IMG/VR virus record: IMGVR_UViG_3300004097_000003
Span: 18,974-82,973 of that record
Strand: one strand, 5' to 3'
From: a virus
DNA: 64,000 nt
The notes below the pieces were generated by a model. That model saw nothing but the letters and a program-made list of their open reading frames with translations. It did not search any database and was not told where the DNA came from. Below, piece after piece: positions 34,512 to 41,764 of the stretch. The stretch's first letter is position 1. Every line of letters starts with the position of its first letter. A program made the position numbers and the translations under genes.

Positions 34512-35054
34512 ATGATTAAAGTGTCAAAAAGTATAGCTGCTGCCAATATAGTAAGATTAATAGACCAGGCTTTTTATACAGGGGTCTATGTGTTTGAAAC
34601 CCCTGAAGGTGGTATTACCGATGCCCAAAAAGATGCAGCCTTAGATGCAGCACGTAGCACAAAAGGTTTAATAACACCTTCCGCCCTAAAACAGTCTTTA
34701 AATGATCTAGGATGTAAGGTGTTAGCAGGTAATGGTTACTATAAAAATGATTGTCCTTGGTACCAACCTGCACATAATAAATTAATCATAGGTTTCTCAG
34801 GAGCGGTAGCAGCAGATCCCTTAAAATTCATAGAAGAAGGTAAGATGTCAATGGCAGTCGTATTAGCTGCTTCTAATTCTGGGGTAGGTTCCAATTACCC
34901 TGGGATGACATACGGCGGAGATACGGTAGGTACAGCTTTCTTTTTTGACGTAGGTGAAATAGATAGCGAATCTGATTTGGAATTCCTAGAACTTGACGTG
35001 ACCTCTGAATCAGCAATAGCCGTTAATGACATATCGTTGACGCTCGGAGTATAG
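34512..35054 (+). CDS. Second stand-alone FEGxMP-type module protein
   Basis: 180 residues from the ATG at 34512; an upstream TTG in frame would overlap the previous gene and has no ribosome site. N-terminal MIKVSKSIAAANIVRLIDQ, GVYVFETPEGGITDAQKDAA, then AVVLAAS and a C-terminal FLELDVTSESAIAVNDISLTL parallel the 32665 protein and the start of the propeller adhesin. The three proteins form a divergent paralogous set. Confidence 0.5.
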   Translation: MIKVSKSIAAANIVRLIDQAFYTGVYVFETPEGGITDAQKDAALDAARSTKGLITPSALKQSLNDLGCKVLAGNGYYKNDCPWYQPAHNKLIIGFSGAVAADPLKFIEEGKMSMAVVLAASNSGVGSNYPGMTYGGDTVGTAFFFDVGEIDSESDLEFLELDVTSESAIAVNDISLTLGV

Positions 35055-35062
35055 GGCATTAC

Positions 35063-35096
35063 GCGAGCGTGGTATTAAGTCTCGCTCGCTTTATAT
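35063..35096 (+). terminator. Intrinsic terminator separating fibre genes from the lysis region
   Basis: GCGAGCG / CGCTCGC seven-base GC-rich stem with a 13-base loop, followed by TTTATATAATTT, nine bases after the stop. It marks the end of the adhesin region. Confidence 0.75.
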
Positions 35097-35137
35097 AATT
35101 TATATGTAAGTTAAATCAAAAAGCAATAGGATACTAT

Positions 35138-35389
35138 ATGTTAATGCAAAATTTCGGTGGTCTCAGAGCAGTAGGTGAGAAGGCCTCAATAATGATCCGT
35201 TTGACGTCTGAGAGTAAGGGACTTAGTGAGATGCAAGAGGCTTACCAAGCTGTCTTACAAGGGCTTTTGACCGAAAAGGGTATAGAGTCTCCTTTTGACT
35301 CTCAAGATGCCACACAGATAAAGGCGTTCTTTGACGAAGCATCTAGACGATGGAAGAACTATATAGCTGATAATAGTATAGCGGTGTAA
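35138..35389 (+). CDS. Small helical protein of unknown function
   Basis: 83 residues (MLMQNFGGLRAVGEKASIMI), mostly helical and charged, ending FFDEASRRWKNYIADNSIAV. No membrane segment. It lies just upstream of the lysis module, after a terminator, with 17 bases to the next gene, so it may be the first gene of the lysis operon. Function unknown. Confidence 0.5.
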   Translation: MLMQNFGGLRAVGEKASIMIRLTSESKGLSEMQEAYQAVLQGLLTEKGIESPFDSQDATQIKAFFDEASRRWKNYIADNSIAV

Positions 35390-35406
35390 TCCGGGAGTTA
35401 ATACCT

Positions 35407-35718
35407 ATGGAAGAAATTGAAGTAGGAGCCTTACTAGGTTACATTACGGATTATTCATGGGGTTACATCGTCCTAGCCTTCATGTCATGGGCCAGCGGCG
35501 TGATAGTACACTATATAAAAAAGTGTAAGCGGGACGATATCTCTTTCATCGAGTACTGGACCAGTCATATTGATGCAAGTATATCAAGCATAGCGCTAGG
35601 CTTAGTTGCCTTCATCACAACATTAACGAATGAGCCTAATGCCAGTATTCTTACTTATTTTGGAATAGGCTACGCCATAGATAGCATGATAAACAAAGCT
35701 AAAGGCAAGAATCATTAA
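35407..35718 (+). CDS. Small multi-pass membrane protein, holin candidate
   Basis: 103 residues with two or three hydrophobic stretches: GYIVLAFMSWASGVIVHYI (~19-37), SISSIALGLVAFITTL (~58-73) and a weaker ILTYFGIGYAIDSMI. The C terminus is basic (NKAKGKNH), as in many holins. First membrane protein of the lysis module; a second and better holin candidate lies at 36642, so this one could be an antiholin or accessory pore. The class is inferred from size, topology and position only. Confidence 0.5.
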   Translation: MEEIEVGALLGYITDYSWGYIVLAFMSWASGVIVHYIKKCKRDDISFIEYWTSHIDASISSIALGLVAFITTLTNEPNASILTYFGIGYAIDSMINKAKGKNH

Positions 35719-35797
35719 GATCGAAAAAGCATAATAACCTCTCTGGCTTAGGTCAGACAAATTCGTATTCAATAATACATATTAAAGGAGTATACTC

Positions 35798-36157
35798 ATG
35801 ACTGAATTAAAAACACCAGTTACCCAAAAGAAAGCTATTCTAGATAAACTGGATGATACAAAAAGTAGAAGTTGGTTAAAATGGGTTCTAATCATCTTAG
35901 TTGCTGTAGGTAGTGCCTTATTTCTGATGATGGGAGATAGACGTAGTAGTCAAATGTTAAATCAACGGAAGAAAGAAATCCATACCAGACAAAAAGATGC
36001 TAAGATAGACATGGTAGTTAATAGTCGTGAGGCTATAGATAACCAGGAAGAGAAGATAGAGCAAGTCCGCCAGGAGTATGCAACTAAGACAGAGAAGATT
36101 AAAGGTCTTAGTACAGAAAATGAAGTATTTACTTCTTGGGAAGATGGAGCCACGTAA
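35798..36157 (+). CDS. Inner-membrane spanin-like protein (i-spanin)
   Basis: 119 residues with a cytoplasmic N terminus, one membrane helix (WLKWVLIILVAVGSALFLMM, ~31-50) and a charged periplasmic coiled coil (REAIDNQEEKIEQVRQEYAT). This is the Rz-type architecture of an inner-membrane spanin that fuses inner and outer membranes at lysis. Its stop overlaps the start of the lipoprotein gene, exactly as a partner pair would be arranged. Starts behind AAAGGAG. No sequence family is claimed. Confidence 0.6.
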   Translation: MTELKTPVTQKKAILDKLDDTKSRSWLKWVLIILVAVGSALFLMMGDRRSSQMLNQRKKEIHTRQKDAKIDMVVNSREAIDNQEEKIEQVRQEYATKTEKIKGLSTENEVFTSWEDGAT

Positions 36158-36639
36158 TGAAGAAATTATTTTTTACTGCCTTAATCTTGTCAGTCCTTAC
36201 CGGCTGCATGTCCCCTCCTGAGTTCCCTGTATCGGACTTACGTATTAGCAATATGCCGAACTTAGAAGGTCAGGTAATAGACGCTATAGCTGTTCCAGAT
36301 AAACCTAAAGGTGCGCTTGAGAGTATCGTATCAGATGATGGGACTCAAGGTAAAGTACTAACATTCAATAGTGCAGAAGTTAAAAGATTATTGGCTATAC
36401 ACAATGCGGCGGAAGGTAATGCCAAACTCGTTAAAGAAATGAATAAGCTCCTTTCTATGTATGTGCAGCAAGCTAATATGATTAAAGATTTAGCAGAATT
36501 AGAGGAAGCCCGTTCAGCTCGCCTTGAGTCGGATTTAGCTTACTCTGATTATAAACTTAAAGAGCAGCAGTTGGAAAGCAAAATTGAAACATGGAGCTGG
36601 AAGATAGTTGCATTCATAGCACTGGCCGTAGGATTGTAA
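36157..36639 (+). CDS. Lipoprotein spanin (outer-membrane or unimolecular type)
   Basis: 160 residues from the ATG at 36157, which shares its A with the TAA of the upstream gene. The N terminus is a lipoprotein signal (MKKLFFTALILSVLTGC, Cys17 lipidated). A helical middle (AIHNAAEGNAKLVKEMNKLL; LAELEEARSARLESDLAYSD) is followed by a C-terminal hydrophobic segment (WSWKIVAFIALAVGL) at the very end. Lipobox plus C-terminal membrane helix is the plan of unimolecular spanins such as T1 gp11, yet an i-spanin-like gene lies just upstream. Confidence 0.6.
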   Translation: MKKLFFTALILSVLTGCMSPPEFPVSDLRISNMPNLEGQVIDAIAVPDKPKGALESIVSDDGTQGKVLTFNSAEVKRLLAIHNAAEGNAKLVKEMNKLLSMYVQQANMIKDLAELEEARSARLESDLAYSDYKLKEQQLESKIETWSWKIVAFIALAVGL

Positions 36640-36641
36640 TA

Positions 36642-36980
36642 ATGATTAGAAATTTAAACCGAGAGAACCTGTACGCACGATGTTTCCGTTTTGTTTTTGT
36701 TCTAATAGCATTAGGGCTAGTCTACTTTATATTTAGTACAAGCCCTAATGTGAAGTTCCCGTTAATGTTACATAAGTTGAGTATGGTGACAGTAGCTGCC
36801 ATCATAGGTTACTTCTTAGATTACATACTTTTCCCGAACTTTAGACCAGGAGATTTGGCTAAAGTCATTGAGGATGAAAAATATCCTACTAGGGGTCTGT
36901 ATCAGCTTGTAGGTATGTGCAACATACGTAGAGCGATTATCATCGTAGGTATGATAATTGGAGTTAGTCAAGGAGTATAG
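36642..36980 (+). CDS. Putative two-TM holin
   Basis: 112 residues from the ATG at 36642 (TAATAATG junction with the spanin). Membrane segments at ~14-33 (FRFVFVLIALGLVYFIF) and ~44-63 (LSMVTVAAIIGYFLDYILF), then the motif YFLDYILFPNFRPGD and a third hydrophobic stretch near the C terminus. The YxLDxxLFPxxRP pattern matches the putative 2/3-transmembrane holin family common in proteobacterial phages. It would time lysis by releasing or activating the muralytic enzyme encoded next. Confidence 0.7.
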   Translation: MIRNLNRENLYARCFRFVFVLIALGLVYFIFSTSPNVKFPLMLHKLSMVTVAAIIGYFLDYILFPNFRPGDLAKVIEDEKYPTRGLYQLVGMCNIRRAIIIVGMIIGVSQGV

Positions 36981-36986
36981 ATTATT

Positions 36987-37661
36987 ATGATAAAGCCAGC
37001 CCTTGTTCTGGCTTTTTCTGTTTTTGTGGTAGGATGTACTACTGAGAAGCAGAAGAGCCCGACACCCGTAGAAGAAAAGCCTTATACTTTAGTTTGGGTC
37101 GAGAGCACCCAGTCTATACCTAGCAATGCTAACCAGTATAAGGCTGATATAATTAGACATGCCCAAGCGACTTTTGGGATCAATGCACCTATAAGTATAC
37201 TGGCCGCACAGATTCATAAAGAGAGTACATGGAGAGAGGACGCCAAGAGTCCTTACGCCGAAGGCTTAGCTCAATTTACACCACAGACGGAAGAGCACGT
37301 TAAGAACAAATATCCTGTGTTATCGTATGGTGATGCACTAAATCCTATATGGTCTATACAGGCTCAGATGCTATACGACAATGAGCTTAAAACTAAAGTA
37401 GATGCCATAGACGAGTGTAACGACTGGGCCTTAACATTTGCAATGTATAACGGAGGTAGTGGTTGGATATGGAAAGAGAAAAATCTAGCAGAAGCTTCCG
37501 GGGTAGACAGGAATCAATATTTTGATGGAGTTGAGAATTTTAATGGAGGACGTAGATTAAGTGCTAAGAAAGAAAACAGAGACTATCCTAGAAAGATAAT
37601 ACTAGAATTACAGATGATGTACCAAGAGGGAGGTTGGTCTGGAGTCATAATCTGTGATTAG
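36987..37661 (+). CDS. Lipoprotein lytic transglycosylase (endolysin candidate)
   Basis: 224 residues. A lipoprotein signal (MIKPALVLAFSVFVVGC, Cys17) is followed by a linker and an SLT-type transglycosylase domain (~50-185): catalytic Glu79 in AQIHKESTW, AEGLAQFTPQ at 91-100 and a YNGGSG substrate-cleft motif. It would cleave peptidoglycan glycan strands. The Sec/lipoprotein export signal means it reaches the periplasm without needing a holin, unusual for an endolysin and closer to SAR or secreted types. Last gene before the convergent junction. Confidence 0.78.
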   Translation: MIKPALVLAFSVFVVGCTTEKQKSPTPVEEKPYTLVWVESTQSIPSNANQYKADIIRHAQATFGINAPISILAAQIHKESTWREDAKSPYAEGLAQFTPQTEEHVKNKYPVLSYGDALNPIWSIQAQMLYDNELKTKVDAIDECNDWALTFAMYNGGSGWIWKEKNLAEASGVDRNQYFDGVENFNGGRRLSAKKENRDYPRKIILELQMMYQEGGWSGVIICD

Positions 37662-37683
37662 GGGGATTGGTTTTAAATCCCCT
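37660..37683. terminator. Hairpin at the convergent gene junction
   Basis: GGGGATT / AATCCCC stem with a seven-base loop lies between the converging transglycosylase and the first minus-strand gene. There is no clear T run on either side, so efficiency is uncertain; it could act on both strands. Confidence 0.45.
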
Positions 37684-37687
37684 CCAT

Positions 37688-38209
37688 CTAGTAACTTGAT
37701 GTATCACTACTGCCTACCATTGCAGGCAGGCGGTTGATAAGTTCTTTGACTTTCAATGCGGCCTTAGGGGGATTGTCTGATAGTATATCCTCAAGTTTAC
37801 ACATAGTAGTTTTCTCCAAGTCCTCTTTAGAATACAAACGGTTATGATAACTCCATAGTTCTATATTGAAGTCTATAAGCAACTTTCTCACATTAGAACC
37901 GTGAGTCTCGTACCGGGCTAGTAAGCAAACGGGGTCAACGTCGAATTTCTCGGCAATACCCATCAAGGTCAGTGTTGTATCTCCATAGTTAATGTTAATG
38001 GATCTAGATCTCTCCTCTAACCCGTATAGCACGAATATAGATTGAAGGTCACTCTCATCAAGATCCATACCACGTATGATCTCTAAAGGGTTAGTACTAT
38101 TTGAGGCGACAGCAATAAGTTTAGCGTATATTGGATTACTCATTGATTGCATCTCAAGATGCGCACAGGTTAGAGAACGTTTTATTTTCTTAGTAACAGT
38201 GGTTTGCAT
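37688..38209 (-). CDS. Unknown protein, possible DNA-binding
   Basis: 173 residues with a good AAGGAATAG ribosome site. Basic N terminus (MQTTVTKKIKRSL) and a helical centre (LMGIAEKFDVDPVCLLARYE) that loosely fits a helix-turn-helix such as those recognising in-frame phage operators. Last minus-strand gene before the convergence. Family not recognised; regulatory role is a guess. Confidence 0.45.
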   Translation of the reverse strand: MQTTVTKKIKRSLTCAHLEMQSMSNPIYAKLIAVASNSTNPLEIIRGMDLDESDLQSIFVLYGLEERSRSININYGDTTLTLMGIAEKFDVDPVCLLARYETHGSNVRKLLIDFNIELWSYHNRLYSKEDLEKTTMCKLEDILSDNPPKAALKVKELINRLPAMVGSSDTSSY

Positions 38210-38240
38210 GGTCTATTCCTTTTTAAAGCAGGCCAGATAC

Positions 38241-38981
38241 TTAAATTTTAGTTCTGACCTCAGAAGAATCAACGCCTAAAGAATCCAATATATCGCACAT
38301 ATCTAGTAATCTCTGTCGGAGTCGCCAGCTCTCCAAGGTATCAGAAGTAGTGTTTAATTTGGTCAATAATCGAGCAGTTCGACTTTTGTATGTGTCTATA
38401 CTAGATGAAAAAACAGCCCCGTCAGAGTAGCTTTGGAGGCGTGTTAAAGCGCTTTGGGCGGTGTCCGTAGGGACTTCATCTAGCCACACTAGGCTTTTAG
38501 GGTTAACTTGCACATAGTCACTATGTAGCATAATATAAGGTTCTTTCTCTCCCCATACGGCCATAATCAAAAGATCATAGTCAGGCTTAACTAGTAATAT
38601 GGGTTGGCACTCAAAACGCAGTTTGCCGTCAGGATTACCGAACGTAGTGTTGTGTACTAAGTCGGTCTTAGTGATATATGAGGCACTATCTATATCACTA
38701 AGTAATTGACGGCCAGCTAAGGTCCTAGTATCTGGAAAGTGTGCGTACAAATTATCATACCCACTTTCCACAACGAGACGTTTATGTCGAAACATAGGGT
38801 TATCTACCAAGTATGAATATGCAAGGTAAGGGTTTTGTTTTGAGTCAGCACCTATATCTTCCGCATCATACTTAGCAAGAACGTCCAATCTCGCTAGTCG
38901 TTCATCGGCCTTTAAAATTTGCAGATTGCGAAGGCGAGAACTAAGCTCACCTCCAACCACTACGTAATAGTATAGGTTCAT
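38241..38981 (-). CDS. Unknown cytoplasmic protein
   Basis: 246 residues (MNLYYYVVVGGELSSRLRN), no signal or membrane segment. Mixed alpha/beta with a beta stretch (LRFECQPILLVKPDYDLLIM) and a helical C terminus (LESWRLRQRLLDMCDILDSL). Its ATG follows the TAA of the upstream gene directly, so the two are probably co-translated. No family recognised. Confidence 0.5.
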   Translation of the reverse strand: MNLYYYVVVGGELSSRLRNLQILKADERLARLDVLAKYDAEDIGADSKQNPYLAYSYLVDNPMFRHKRLVVESGYDNLYAHFPDTRTLAGRQLLSDIDSASYITKTDLVHNTTFGNPDGKLRFECQPILLVKPDYDLLIMAVWGEKEPYIMLHSDYVQVNPKSLVWLDEVPTDTAQSALTRLQSYSDGAVFSSSIDTYKSRTARLLTKLNTTSDTLESWRLRQRLLDMCDILDSLGVDSSEVRTKI

Positions 38982-39659
38982 TTACTTTCTTCTCTTGTGG
39001 GACCTTTTAGTCTTACCGATAGCGTGTTTTATTGTAGTCTTTAAGTACATCTGTCCTCTGATTTTCTTGGAGGCGTTGATGGCGTCAGCGGATGCACATA
39101 TAGGACTTATAAATCTCTCGTCGTCGTCAATCTCCACTGCCCCTACTTTGTATATACCTGCGCCTGCATCGTCTATAAAAACATCGTTAAAGTCCGACAT
39201 AGTAAAAGCTATTTGATAATCAGCAGAGGGTACTAATGGGTCTAGGCCACATCCTTCGGTAAAGTGTACTGCTTTAAGTCCGCAGTACTCACGGTAGTTG
39301 TATCTACTATCAGTACCCGTCAGTAGCACCACTAGCGTTACGTTACTTCTTTCGGCTACATCAATGAAATACTCCGGAGTGGTAATAGATCCATCTAAAC
39401 AGTCAGGGTCAATAGACGCGAAGTGTTGTAATAACTTAGACTCATTATTATGTTGGGATTCTTTTATAGATACTATAAAATGACTATTGCTTTCATCTAA
39501 CGTGATGGCTTCTACGAAAGGAGACATCAATGCTGTGCATTGTATAAGTTCAAATAGCTGCTTCAATTCAGGACTGTCTGACTTGACATTTTTCTTCAAA
39601 GAACCAAAAGCCCAGTTCCATGTTTCGACATAGAAGTCGGATTTGTTTAATACGCCCAT
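38982..39659 (-). CDS. Unknown protein with basic C-terminal tail
   Basis: 225 residues starting behind a clear GGAG box. Mixed alpha/beta body (NVTLVVLLTGTDSRYNYREY; DFNDVFIDDAGAGIYKVGAV) with a Lys/Arg-rich C terminus (GKTKRSHKRRK) suggesting nucleic-acid contact. No recognised family. Part of the accessory run between the macro-domain gene and the lysis module. Confidence 0.5.
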   Translation of the reverse strand: MGVLNKSDFYVETWNWAFGSLKKNVKSDSPELKQLFELIQCTALMSPFVEAITLDESNSHFIVSIKESQHNNESKLLQHFASIDPDCLDGSITTPEYFIDVAERSNVTLVVLLTGTDSRYNYREYCGLKAVHFTEGCGLDPLVPSADYQIAFTMSDFNDVFIDDAGAGIYKVGAVEIDDDERFISPICASADAINASKKIRGQMYLKTTIKHAIGKTKRSHKRRK

Positions 39660-39669
39660 GGTAATTCTC

Positions 39670-40209
39670 CTACAAAGTTATCTCAATGTGTTCGTCTATA
39701 TAGTTCAATCTACTTATGTTATCTACGTCAATAGATAGATTCTCAAGTGAATTTACTATGTCGCCAGGCATTACTGAAATCAAGTTGCCTTCAGGCAAGC
39801 CTATCTGTTTGGCTATTACATCGTATTGAGATAAACATTCGGTGGATTTTATATCTATGAATGCCTGACTTAAGCTCAGTAGTACGTCATTCATCCAATG
39901 ACCCGGATTGAATATCCTACCATTACACAGCAGTAGTACGTCAATATCATCTTCGCTAGTCATACCTCTTTTAGTCATAACTATGAAGGAAGTAGTTTGG
40001 GCATTACCAGTCGAATGAGGGTCGGATTCATTAGATGTAGAATCAACACAGAAGATTTTATAATCTACATCTAATAAAATTTGAGACTCTACCTGCAGAC
40101 TGTACATGAGATTAAGGCTGCCATCTACATCTACTGTTTTTGGTATAGGCGCAATAGCCTTGATGACTTCAGGTAGCACATTAGGTTGAAATAGTTGTGA
40201 GTTCATCAT
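39670..40209 (-). CDS. Unknown small cytoplasmic protein
   Basis: 179 residues (MMNSQLFQPNVLPEVIKAIA) behind an AAGGTAAT box. Contains a beta core (YSLQVESQILLDVDYKIFCV; TTSFIVMTKRG) and a helical middle (MNDVLLSLSQAFIDIKSTEC). Ten bases separate it from the next gene downstream and six from the macro-domain gene upstream, so the three are one operon. Function unknown. Confidence 0.5.
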   Translation of the reverse strand: MMNSQLFQPNVLPEVIKAIAPIPKTVDVDGSLNLMYSLQVESQILLDVDYKIFCVDSTSNESDPHSTGNAQTTSFIVMTKRGMTSEDDIDVLLLCNGRIFNPGHWMNDVLLSLSQAFIDIKSTECLSQYDVIAKQIGLPEGNLISVMPGDIVNSLENLSIDVDNISRLNYIDEHIEITL

Positions 40210-40215
40210 ATTACC

Positions 40216-40788
40216 TTATCGTCTTGCTTTGAATTTATAAAGAATCAAAGTTCGATCAGGGTACTCTTCAAGTACTTCGTTTATAACAGGCACAATCAAC
40301 TTTAAAGGAGTACCGTTGTTACCTACACCAGGCTGAGCCAATGCGATTCGCCCATGAGGGTAAAGGTTAAATAGCTGTCGCAGTGAATCTGCAAAATGTT
40401 TAAGGTTAATATGACCAGTGTGATCGCTATAGTGCTTCTTGGTCTTAAAGTTACCATAGCCGAACTGTATGTATAAGTTTACCAGGTCCGTACCTTTATC
40501 CGTAGTGCAAGCTTTAATTGTACCTAATTTAGATTCGTTACCTTTACCGCTTTCTTTATCCACTTGGGAGAACTGTGGATATTTTTCAGAAAGAGTACGT
40601 AGTACGCCTACGCCCATGGCATTGAAGCAGTTCATGCCAACAGCAAGGACATCAAAGTCTTTACTGTTTAAATCTCGAAAGACGTTAGACTCACGCTCAA
40701 CTATGCGAGAGGTACCCGTCTGAATTGTAGCTTTGGAGCCTATGCCCCCTGCCAGAAGTTCTTCTAATTTTTTGTTACTGACTTTCAT
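40216..40788 (-). CDS. Macro-domain (ADP-ribose-binding) protein
   Basis: 190 residues. Residues ~45-185 fit the macro fold: strand plus binding loop DVLAVGMNCFNAMGVGV (46-62), KLGTIKACTTD (87-97), VNLYIQFGYG (103-112), and the second ligand loop RIALAQPGVGNNGTPLK (147-163). Macro domains bind or hydrolyse ADP-ribose derivatives, including ADP-ribose-1''-phosphate and protein-linked ADP-ribose. In a phage it could reverse host ADP-ribosylation, process tRNA-repair by-products or blunt NAD-based defence; the sequence does not choose. Starts behind CTAGGAGACAG. Confidence 0.72.
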   Translation of the reverse strand: MKVSNKKLEELLAGGIGSKATIQTGTSRIVERESNVFRDLNSKDFDVLAVGMNCFNAMGVGVLRTLSEKYPQFSQVDKESGKGNESKLGTIKACTTDKGTDLVNLYIQFGYGNFKTKKHYSDHTGHINLKHFADSLRQLFNLYPHGRIALAQPGVGNNGTPLKLIVPVINEVLEEYPDRTLILYKFKARR

Positions 40789-40820
40789 TTTTCTCTGTCT
40801 CCTAGAGGATAATTAAGTTA

Positions 40821-40833
40821 ACTCAAGTTGAGT
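40821..40833. promoter_or_regulatory. 13-base perfect palindrome, possible operator
   Basis: ACTCAA-G-TTGAGT in the 75-base gap upstream of the macro-domain gene, just downstream (minus strand) of a TATAAA-like element. Candidate operator for the accessory operon; no second copy was noticed, so this is weak. Confidence 0.25.
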
Positions 40834-40863
40834 ATTCCTTTATATTGATTATTGGTCTAATAT

Positions 40864-41304
40864 CTATTTACAGTTTTGTGATTCTTTAACCGTAGGATAA
40901 ATAGATTCGTGTAAACTAGATACTTCTTTGCCGTAGTGTAGGTCAGCGTCTAAAGCGGTTATTTCATTTGCTTCATCAGGGAAGATAGCAGAGTCGTCAT
41001 ATACGAAGACCTTACCGTGACGTGATATTAGGTTGTACGCGAATGAGGCCATCTGGTCTAAAGTCTTACTGCCATACCGAATAGTTAAATCTACCCAGAA
41101 CGTTCCGTTATCGAGCTTAGCAAGCATGACCGCGTGTGGGTCATCCCCGGTAAAGAAACCTACAGGCTCAAACAGGTCTTGCTTAACGTCAAGCCAAGTA
41201 CAACCAGTGAACATCTTATCCCGCTTAACAGCTTTGTTTGAGAAAAACTTCTCAAATGCCTCTGCATCATCAGGCTCTATAATAAATACGTAGTCTAAAC
41301 TCAT
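40864..41304 (-). CDS. Unknown protein downstream of SspB-like gene
   Basis: 146 residues (MSLDYVFIIEPDDAEAFEKF), acidic, alpha/beta, with strands such as GTFWVDLTIRYG and KVFVYDDSAIFPDE. One base separates it from the stop of the SspB-like gene upstream, so co-translation is very likely and it may work with that adaptor. No family recognised. Confidence 0.5.
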   Translation of the reverse strand: MSLDYVFIIEPDDAEAFEKFFSNKAVKRDKMFTGCTWLDVKQDLFEPVGFFTGDDPHAVMLAKLDNGTFWVDLTIRYGSKTLDQMASFAYNLISRHGKVFVYDDSAIFPDEANEITALDADLHYGKEVSSLHESIYPTVKESQNCK

Positions 41305-41305
41305 G

Positions 41306-41755
41306 CTATTTCACCAACGATAAATGGGATTTCTTTTTAACGGGCGCTACTACTTCCGCAGGAGCCATTTGATTAATATAAGGGTTGAGCACTTCTTGGT
41401 ACAACGTTTCGTTAGTAGGAGATATAGCAGTTAGGTTAATCATACTACCTACTGGTATAAACAAGTCAGTTGCCTTTCCTTCAAATCGAACTAACGTGTG
41501 AATAAATCCACCATCTATATTAAACATACTGATAGCGTCAGGCGATACGTCAAGAGTAACACATAGGTTGTTAATCTTGTCTTCAGGTATTCCTTCAAAT
41601 ATACGCTTATTAGTTTCAGGATTAACGACTAATATACGGCCGTATATCTTATTTACGTTATCGTCATTAGCCATCACGTCAATGATTGCAGTAATAAGGG
41701 CCGTGCGGACCTCATCGGCTAAAGGATTATACCCACCTGTCTGTAACATTATCAT
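41306..41755 (-). CDS. sspB: SspB-like ClpXP adaptor
   Basis: 149 residues. The N-terminal helix (PLADEVRTALITAIIDVMAN), core strand VTLDVSPDAI and the RFEGKATDLFIPVGSMINL segment line up with E. coli SspB regions LNIAPRAV and RFGGIPRQVSVPLAAVLAI. After a short linker the protein ends in SHLSLVK, matching the SspB C-terminal ClpX-docking tail (ALRVVK). SspB tethers ssrA-tagged and other substrates to ClpXP. A phage copy could redirect host proteolysis to host factors or speed turnover of phage proteins. It keeps both working ends, body and tail, at near-normal length (E. coli 165). Recognised by memory, not by search. Confidence 0.7.
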   Translation of the reverse strand: MIMLQTGGYNPLADEVRTALITAIIDVMANDDNVNKIYGRILVVNPETNKRIFEGIPEDKINNLCVTLDVSPDAISMFNIDGGFIHTLVRFEGKATDLFIPVGSMINLTAISPTNETLYQEVLNPYINQMAPAEVVAPVKKKSHLSLVK

Positions 41756-41764
41756 AGTGTTTCC

